A stretch of DNA of 64,000 nt from Isoetes taiwanensis (taxonomy: Eukaryota > Streptophyta > Lycopodiopsida > Isoetales > Isoetaceae): the NCBI GenBank assembly GCA_021234155.1, contig JAJEKV010000003.1, forward strand, positions 6,696,413 through 6,760,412, written 5' to 3'. The notes under the pieces were generated by a model that saw only the letters and a program-made list of their open reading frames with translations, did no database searches and was not told the DNA's origin. Both the position numbers and the translations under genes were made by a program. This document shows, in pieces, positions 57,761 through 64,000 of this stretch (position 1 is the stretch's first letter; each line of letters begins with the position of its first letter).

Positions 57761-58262
57761 TTCAACGGGCTCATATCCACACCATTTTTGCAAACAACAG
57801 GCATCTCTGGGCCAAGTTTGTCGGACCAGGCCCAAGAGTTGTTTCAGTACCTGTGACCCTTGATGCCTTGTGAGTGAAGTCAAAGTTGCTAGGTAGACTG
57901 AGATACCTGAAGCATGATTGCAAGTCCCTGTGTTCTTTTCCTTTATTTAATGCAAGTTTGAAATTAATATATCATATAATGCTTAAAACAACACATGATG
58001 CTTAAACAACACATGATCACACAACATGGAAAGGAGATGTCTACCGCTCTTAGGTCAGTTGGAGCTATGTTTTTCTATGCATTGATCCAAATGTACTTAT
58101 CTTCACATGCTTGTGGCAGACATAAGATGGCAAAAGCATCAGAGAAGGCTGATGATGTAGTCGAGGCCATTAAAATACCTACGGGGAAAAGGAAATTTGA
58201 AGAGGAATGGAGGCATTGGAATAATTAGTTTGTCCTGGGTTATAGGCCATTCAAGAGTTGAG
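57761..58262 (+). other. Unrecognised short frames
   Basis: The plus strand has LWAKFVGPGPRVVSVPVTLD (about 57,805-57,870) and, at 57,995-58,228, a 77-codon frame (RSVGAMFFYALIQMYLSS, KRKFEEEWRHW). Composition is protein-like but no family is recognised. They could be exons of one decayed gene. Confidence 0.25.
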
Positions 58263-59160
58263 CCAATTGTTTTTTTATTCGAAGCTCTATGAATATGAAG
58301 TTAGAATGACTCCATTAACCATAAATTGATGTTGCAAGGAATGATCATGCAGTTGATCGGAGGTATGCTTAAGAATCAATTGCGTAAGCGATTGCGACGC
58401 ACAACACGGCTCTATAAAACCCCAAAACCAAATCTCACTTCTCCACCTCCTTCTCGCCAGAATGCAGAGCTCTGGCAATGACGAAAACCCCCCTCCGCCC
58501 TTCCAGCCTGTCCGCCATTCTGCCTTTTGTTAGGTTTTTTCTGGGTTCTGAAGACCGGCCCAATGAATCCGTTATTGGATTTTTCAGCATTGCATTAGAT
58601 TGGATTGGATGAATTTGATTCTACCTTCTGTGCTACTTCCTATTTTGTGCTTGATCCATTGCCGGTAGGTTTTTGTTTCAAATCTGTGCGTCGTGTGGTC
58701 TGGTGCCTGCCTGGATACGAGCAGGGAGCAGGGTCCGGTGCCTGCCTGCTTGCTACTGTCGCTGAAGCCCTCCTGCTGCCTGCTCCGTCGATCCATTCTT
58801 TCCCTCCGCCTTTGGAGCTTTCGATTGCTCCTTTGCCTCAGCTTATGATACGTGTCAAAATTTTTTATAAAGAAGTGTTGCGCACGAAATTGGCTGAGGT
58901 GTCAAAATTCTAGATAGGAGTCTGAAAATAATATTCTAGAGGAACCAACCTACAATATTTATATATGTTAAGATAATGGTATCTTAAATTTCATGCTAGA
59001 ATAATATACTATACCAGATTTGAATATAAATAGGCATGGACCATTTATGGGTCTAGGATTAAACCAATTAAATGGAGAAATTCTCTTTAGTTATTTGCAC
59101 TGGCTCTATCCATTTTGTCCCTGCAATGATACTACGAGTTCTTATCTTCTACGATATTAC
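58263..59160 (+). repeat. Module M1, copy 3 (inverted)
   Basis: Same module as at 5.66 and 19.1 kb, on the other strand and uninterrupted. Read plus: CTATAAAAC at 58,412, start region ATGCAGAGCTCTGGCAATGA at 58,462, donor-like CCGGTAGGTTTTTG at 58,661, then the frame ending LRTKLAEVSKF at 58,913. A promoter-like start converging on the peptide gene at 60.1 kb is kept in both full arrangements. Confidence 0.7.
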
Positions 59161-59490
59161 TTTTGAAAAGGTATAAGTGGTCATCCACATACATTCAAAC
59201 TAGCCCTTAATTGCTTATATTTTGTGCTTCAACATCACCCTTTATAGACATCCAATCCCGACAATTATATACGAATTCTTATCTTCTACAATATTGCTTT
59301 TGAAAAGGTGTAAGTAACCCTCCACATACATTCGAACTAGCCCTTAATTGCTTATCTTTTGTGCTTCAACATCGCACTTTAGACATCCAATCCTTACAAT
59401 GATACTACGAGTTCTCATCTTCTATGACATTATTTTTTGTAAAGGTGTAAGTGGACATCCACATACATTCAAACTAGCCCTTAATTATGC
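59161..59490. repeat. 137-bp tandem repeats, inverted copy
   Basis: ACTAGCCCTTAATTGCTTAT recurs at about 59,200, 59,337 and 59,473, a period of 137 bp, matching 16,140-16,560 in reverse complement. This copy is continuous with the peptide gene's 3' flank and so shows the state before the 1.41-kb insertion at 14.72 kb. Confidence 0.85.
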
Positions 59491-60585
59491 TTCAATATCA
59501 CCCTTTAGAAATGCAATTCCACCTATCCAAGTTATGCAAGAAGATTGTTAGGAAAAATGGGCAAGTTGGGAGATTTTAACTTAAATTTGGGTTTCTTTAA
59601 GAATTTTGAAAATGCAAAATGCTTTTTGAAAATTTAGTCAATAATTAAGGGTATTTTAGTAAGTTTCTCTAATGTACGGGAAAGTGAACTTTGAAAATTA
59701 TTTCATTAAAACTAGTCCATATGAGAAGCATTGAAAGTCTATTATGGCAACATTATCAACAATAATTATAACGTGGCCTCTGTTGAAACAACCTATAAAC
59801 CTCCTATAGCCTGGCCACTTCCGTCTAATCTCAAGCCTCTTCCATCAAATCCCCACAAGACTCAAAAGGGAAACATTCACCTTTGAAATCCACTTGCTTC
59901 CTGTTCCAGGCTGTTGAGCCCGAAGCCCCATCAATCTCCAAAGCTAATAAACCATTATTGTTATTGACTATATTTTTTTGAAGTAAATTTTGGGTCGAAA
60001 GTATTGCGGTGGCGTGGCCCATGCATAACCACCACAAACATGCTAAGGAGACACATAATAATAATGAAAACAAAAAACAAACCATAGCCTTCTTGCTTGC
60101 CATGAATGAAGCACTGCAGATTCGGTTGTTTGCTTATCTTGTTGGTTGGTGGTGCTTAGCCTTGGACTTCTTATAATTACCCTACCTTTATCTTTTTCCT
60201 TTTAACCTCTATCTTTTACCTTTTAACCTTTTGCCCTATTTCTTCCGGCCATGCTTTTATCCGGATTTTGGAAATGGGTTTCTTTCTTCCTCTCTCGTTA
60301 CAGTAGTATCTCCTGGCAGAGCTCACAGTTGCTTGGATAAGGCAAATAATCGCAACAAATGGTCTGAATCGACCTGCAAGATCTGTTAGGGTTGGATTAG
60401 CAAATCAGCAGCTGCTCTGCAAATGACTTTACGGCATTATTAAAAGTCAGGAATTTTTGAGGGTTTATGGGCGTTCTAGAGGATTCAGCATGAAAGCAAG
60501 CAAGGCGGAATTTGTTTTATGTTGCCGATTTCTGGTTTGCAATTGTGACTTACAACTGAAACCTTATGCAGGTTATTAGTTGCAT
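59480..60585. repeat. Inverted segmental duplicate P, copy 2
   Basis: Reverse complement of 13,620-14,718, ending at CCTGCATAAGG-type sequence near 60,565. The 1.41-kb insertion is absent at the matching position (about 59,480). Confidence 0.85.
59831..60103 (-). CDS. Predicted small secreted peptide precursor, 90 aa, copy 2
   Basis: Intronless 90-codon frame, ATG at 60,103. Same design as copy 1: hydrophobic leader (MASKKAMVCFLFSLLLCVSL), Asn-rich middle, ASGSTAWNRKQ, and the identical ending CFPFESCGDLMEEA. Ten substitutions separate the two (for example Ile28 to Met, Arg30 to His, Ala71 to Val, Gly76 to Glu) with no insertions, deletions or stops. Sparing of the C-terminus fits selection on a processed peptide, but ten changes in 90 residues is a small sample. 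The TATA core seen in copy 1 is altered here. Confidence 0.6.
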   Translation of the reverse strand: MASKKAMVCFLFSLLLCVSLACLWWLCMGHATAILSTQNLLQKNIVNNNNGLLALEIDGASGSTAWNRKQVDFKGECFPFESCGDLMEEA

Positions 60586-61845
60586 TTAGATCCACAAAAT
60601 AATTCTCTGATTGCACACAGTTGGATCCACAAAATGTCTAGGATTTTTAGTCGCACCGGAGGAGCTGGGAGAATGGTCGCTGGGAAAAAGGTCTGGAGCT
60701 TTCGGCTTTTCAAGATCCTGATAAAATCCGATAGTAGACCCTTTGTCGTTGAAAAGAAGAGCACTGTGTAGAGTTTATTGCATGTTATGGTATCTTTGCA
60801 ATGCTTCCTGAATGCCTCTACCGCTTGCCTCTTATTCATGAGATTTTGGTAATTTCAAACCTTTTTGTTTTTCCTTTCATATATCTCATATTTGTTACAT
60901 CACCGGTTGGATCTAATTCTAAAGGACCTATCAAATACAACTCCTTGCTTGTTTGGGCAATTGCAGAAGGTGTTGTATTGATTTATGCATCTGCAGCAGG
61001 GGAGATTTGTATAGGAGAAGCTTGTGCTGTCATGGTGTCCAATAATTCTAATAATTCTAACAGATAATGCTCTTGCATTGATTGTGAAAACAAAGCAGTT
61101 CCATAAAACAATCATAAAATAGTAGGAAGAATGGTAGTTACAGCTACCCAAGCAGCCGCTTTATCTCAATTTTAAATCTGGATTAATCACTAGCAGACCA
61201 TCCTCCTTGTTAAATTGGGATACTAATGTCCCTTTTTTTAAAGCATTTGAGACCAAGCTGTCCCTTGTTTTAAAGCATTTGAGACCAAGCTGAAACAAAT
61301 GATATTGGTCCAGTTTCTGTAAGAGCAATGTTTAGATTGGGGTTGTTGTGCTGCCTCGTAAACTTTTTTGGTGTCAGTCTTCTAGGGTCTGGCCTCTCTC
61401 TACCATTGAGGCAACCGCACAAAGGCCTGGCCTTCTTCGATTTGGGGAAGGGTGCAAGCTTGGCTGCCCAATAAAATGCTGCCCAGAAAAGGAGTAGGTG
61501 TTCTGGCACCCTTGCTTACGTCAGATTCGACTAGGATCTTGCACTATGTCATCACGTAAAGGGAGGGTCTTGTCGCCAGAAAACAGATCCTTAAAACCCC
61601 CCCAAAGCAATTTTCCTTAGTATTCTTCTCCCGATGGTCCTGGCAACATAGGGGCAACTCCCCCACTCTGGAACTGTGAATGGACTTTGCCGATTCATCG
61701 ATATTACCCTGGGGACTAAGTTTCGTGGGCAAAAGTCCACCTCTTATTCAAGAAGCGCTAAGATAGCTCATGTCCAATACACTCGTAGTCAATTGGCCTA
61801 AGTGGTGCTTGCAAAATATTGTTCGGTTGTCTTATCTTGTCGGCT
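60586..61845. other. No gene seen; small duplications
   Basis: An 88-codon plus frame (60,801-61,067) has a hydrophobic stretch (LLVWAIAEGVVLIYASAAGE) but no recognisable family. AAGCATTTGAGACCAAGCTG is tandemly duplicated at 61,240-61,291. Nothing else is supported. Confidence 0.35.
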
Positions 61846-62012
61846 CTAGACTCAAATATGCCCTTAGGCTCGAACATGCCACCTTAGTTCAAACATGCCA
61901 CCTTGGCTCAGACAAGCGACCTAGGCTCAAACATGCCACCTTGGCTCAAACATGACACGAGGCTCAAACTGTACACTTGGCTCAAACATGCCATCTTAGC
62001 TCAAACATGCCA
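61846..62012. repeat. Minisatellite, about 19-bp unit, eight or nine copies
   Basis: Variants of GGCTCAAACATGCCACCTT follow one another, with units GGCTCGAACATGCCACCTT, AGTTCAAACATGCCACCTT and others carrying substitutions. The short plus-strand frame covering it is a by-product. Confidence 0.85.
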
Positions 62013-62554
62013 CATAGTATCATGGAGGGGCCCCCAATGGATTCTGTTCTGAACTGGTGGGGATACTGGAGGCCAGTAAGACGGTCCCGAGCCGCCTAAT
62101 AGTCCTTTACGTGTGTGTAACTAGCACTAACCTTTGGAAATAATTAAAGTGGAAATGAGCTTTACTATGTAACACTTTCATGTAACATTTCTAGCATGGA
62201 GAAAAAAAAGATGAGTTTTCAATTGACAACAATTGTTCTTGGAATTTACCATTAAGCTTTTGTATAAAGGAATGAAGCTTTGCGTTGCATTATTCTACAT
62301 TCCTGTTACGTGGAAGCAACTTGGGGGAAATTCAATTGTGACATCTCGTTTTCTCATTGGAGAAGAATGTATGGGGGAGATGATTCTAGGGGGTTTCATT
62401 AGTGGGTCCTGGAATCATCAACCCGGTTTCATTCCATTCTGGAGCATAAATATCATAGCGCCATTTTTCATTCCGGAGCGATCCAGTTTCCATGATGTAA
62501 TCTAGAATGTAACGAGGGCGTGACCAAAAAACAAAATGTAAAGTAAATGACATT

Positions 62555-62620
62555 CCTTAGAAGGAATATCTGCAACATGTCCCCACACAATGAAGGAATA
62601 TCTGCATCATGTCCCCACAG
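62555..62620. repeat. 32-bp tandem duplication
   Basis: GAAGGAATATCTGCAACATG and GAAGGAATATCTGCATCATG begin two adjacent ~32-bp units, both continuing TCCCCACA. Confidence 0.85.
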
Positions 62621-62781
62621 GATTGGATGATGGACTTAATTTGTCTCAAAGTGCTTTTACGGTAAAGAGATTGGGTCAGGGTTCAATAAACTCCGCAGCC
62701 TTCGCCAGATAATTTTCCGCCTATATAAAATACGTACCAGATATATTCATAAGAAGATACAAACGTAATGGATTTTACATT

Positions 62782-62892
62782 AAACTGTGTTTTTTTCTAT
62801 CGAATTTTTTTCAGCATCCAAAAATTTAGACCAGCAATTTCTAAAGTGTACCAGACAAACAAAAGGGTTTATCCAGGTAATTTCTGAACCCT
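62782..62892 (-). repeat. Short dispersed repeat, copy 2
   Basis: Minus-strand counterpart of 22,050-22,182: ACCAGACAAACAAAAGGGTT and AAAATTTAGACCAGC on plus pair with the phrases listed for copy 1. The 300 bases on either side hold no gene. Confidence 0.6.
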
Positions 62893-63121
62893 GGATTGGG
62901 TATGAAGCATTAGAAAGTGCAATTCAAAATTAGAATCGACGAAGCATGAAGGTCGGTCACACTTAAATAAAAGGCATTTCAATTTATTATGGCACATAAC
63001 CTCTACACAATTTTGATTCCCAAATAATACTTTTGATTCCAAACAACTAGCAAACAGAGAAAGCTAAGAACCAAAAATGTGCACATGAAATTTATGAAAT
63101 TTATTGAGCGTAGAAAAGCGA

Positions 63122-63528
63122 TCAACTAGTGTGGGGGCTATTCTTGGACAATCGTGGAGTTTTATCAAGCGTGTATTTGCCATCCTGTAGTTTTGATATA
63201 GAGATGCTGCTATTATCGAACAAATCTGGAGGATAAATGTAACAAACGGGACTGTCTTCAACTAGAACAACAAACCTGACGTAAGTGCCATCGAGGACAG
63301 AGCGGGGCAGATTGCCGGGATTGTGCACCTGACAGGGCCATGCACGGCGCGATTGGCCTCCCGAATAACCACTTCGTGCTCAGTCTTGTTGTATATATGG
63401 ACGAATTTCTCGTCTTCTTCCAGTCTCGGTTCCTCGGTTTTGGGTGCAGAAGACAGATCTGCTGCATTGGGCTTGCTTTTGGATGTAGAAGACGGATCTG
63501 CTACTGCCTTGGATGTTGAAGCTCCCAT
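63122..63528 (-). pseudogene. Unrecognised protein with N-myristoylation-type start, one frameshift
   Basis: The minus frame from ATG 63,528 starts MGASTSKA, a good N-myristoylation consensus (Gly2, Ser6). It has a disordered Ser/Lys/Pro segment, then EKFVHIYNKTEHEVVIREAN and RAVHGPV. There the sensible reading leaves the frame: the original frame continues with unlike sequence, while the +1 frame goes on with VHNPGNLPRSVLDGTYVRF, DSPVCYIYPPDLFDNSS and stops at 63,122. The join is at about 63,332. A missing base is the simplest cause, either true pseudogenisation or an assembly error. Both halves look like one small globular domain. I do not recognise the family; membrane-linked location is inferred only from the start. 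Confidence 0.55.
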
Positions 63529-63727
63529 GGCTTCTGCTTTGCCGCCTGATTACTCTGTTCCAAAGTGCCCCCTTTTCGACTTCCTGATTTTTAGATGCGG
63601 ATCTGCCTATTACCGGAGCAGGGGTTGACTGATTCACAGCTAAAAAGTTAATCTAAGGTTTTTTTCATCTTTGAAAAAGCCTTGTGGGTTTTTTTAATCG
63701 TAGCTTAATACCTTAGTGCCATATCTT

Positions 63728-63853
63728 GTGTTTTAAGAGGAGGATAACCCTCCTCTTGAGATGATTATGGCAGATAACACTCGAGGCCGGCAGGCCGAGA
63801 GGGTTATCTGCCATAATCATCATCGAGAGGGGAGGGTTGGCCTCCCTTAAACA
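63728..63853. repeat. Long hairpin, arms about 60 bp, tiny loop
   Basis: Left arm TGTTTTAAGAGGAGG, ACCCTCCTCTTGAGATG, ATTATGGCAGATAAC, CTCGAGGCC pairs with right arm GGCCGAGAGGGTTATCTGCC, ATAATCATCATCGAGAGG, GGTTGGCCTCCCTTAAACA. The central 19 bases of each arm match perfectly and mismatches scatter outward. It lies about 200 bp upstream of the preceding gene's ATG. MITE or MIR-like foldback. Confidence 0.8.
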
Positions 63854-64000
63854 TCTGGTGGAGGCGATTATCACCATGGATCTGATAATCTCCTCAATCT
63901 TAGCCGTGGACTTGGTAATCACTCAGGAGCAATGGATTATCAGAAATAACCTCCGCTACCAAGATGCTGATTTAAGGGTGGAGATTGTTGCGATCAGATA

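Overview
This is a window of nuclear land-plant DNA. It is AT-rich, has short GT-AG introns, encodes a chloroplast-targeted co-chaperonin, and is dominated by L1-type LINEs with plant zf-RVT domains, inverted-repeat elements and nested segmental duplications. The lineage cannot be fixed from sequence alone. One reverse-transcriptase tail at 4 kb is of a type I do not associate with typical angiosperm L1s.

Few ordinary genes are present. The best is a seven-exon chloroplast Cpn10 gene (20,835-21,854, minus), pieced together exon by exon because no long ORF marks it. Two intronless acyl-CoA-binding-protein genes (32,086-32,343 and 38,958-39,215, both minus) sit in the two copies of a segmental duplication. 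Two near-identical genes for a 90-residue predicted secreted peptide (14,088-14,360 plus; 59,831-60,103 minus) lie in an inverted duplication. A gene for a protein with an N-myristoylation-type start (63,122-63,528, minus) is interrupted by one frameshift.

Layout. 0-5 kb: low-complexity ORF, 3' end of a LINE, a 404-bp foldback hAT-like MITE with an 8-bp target duplication, and a second LINE fragment. 5.6-20.2 kb: mosaic of duplicated modules (tandem pair 6.86-9.09 / 10.01-12.26 kb with two GC-rich hairpins; module M2, peptide gene, 137-bp repeats and module M1), split by two insertions, one of which carries a decayed Rep-like (HUH, YxxK) gene. 20.8-21.9 kb: Cpn10. 22-31 kb: mostly anonymous DNA with TE scraps, a cluster of short palindromes near 29.4 kb and unrecognised ORFs. 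32.0-51.4 kb: a ~2-kb segment carrying ACBP, duplicated, with a 12-unit 394-bp satellite-like array exactly between the copies. The second copy is split by a full-length 10.1-kb LINE; the first copy keeps the empty target site. The LINE's ORF1 is itself interrupted by a 2.7-kb insertion carrying a spliced-type CLC chloride-channel exon and a TMN/EMP70 pseudogene fragment. 51-58 kb: tandem repeats, a GATA microsatellite and a minus-strand LINE. 58.2-60.6 kb: inverted copy of M1, 137-bp repeats and peptide gene. 60.6-64 kb: minisatellites, the frameshifted gene and a long perfect-type hairpin.

The genes do not form an operon or pathway. What links the window is its history: duplication, nested insertion, and capture or amplification of short segments.
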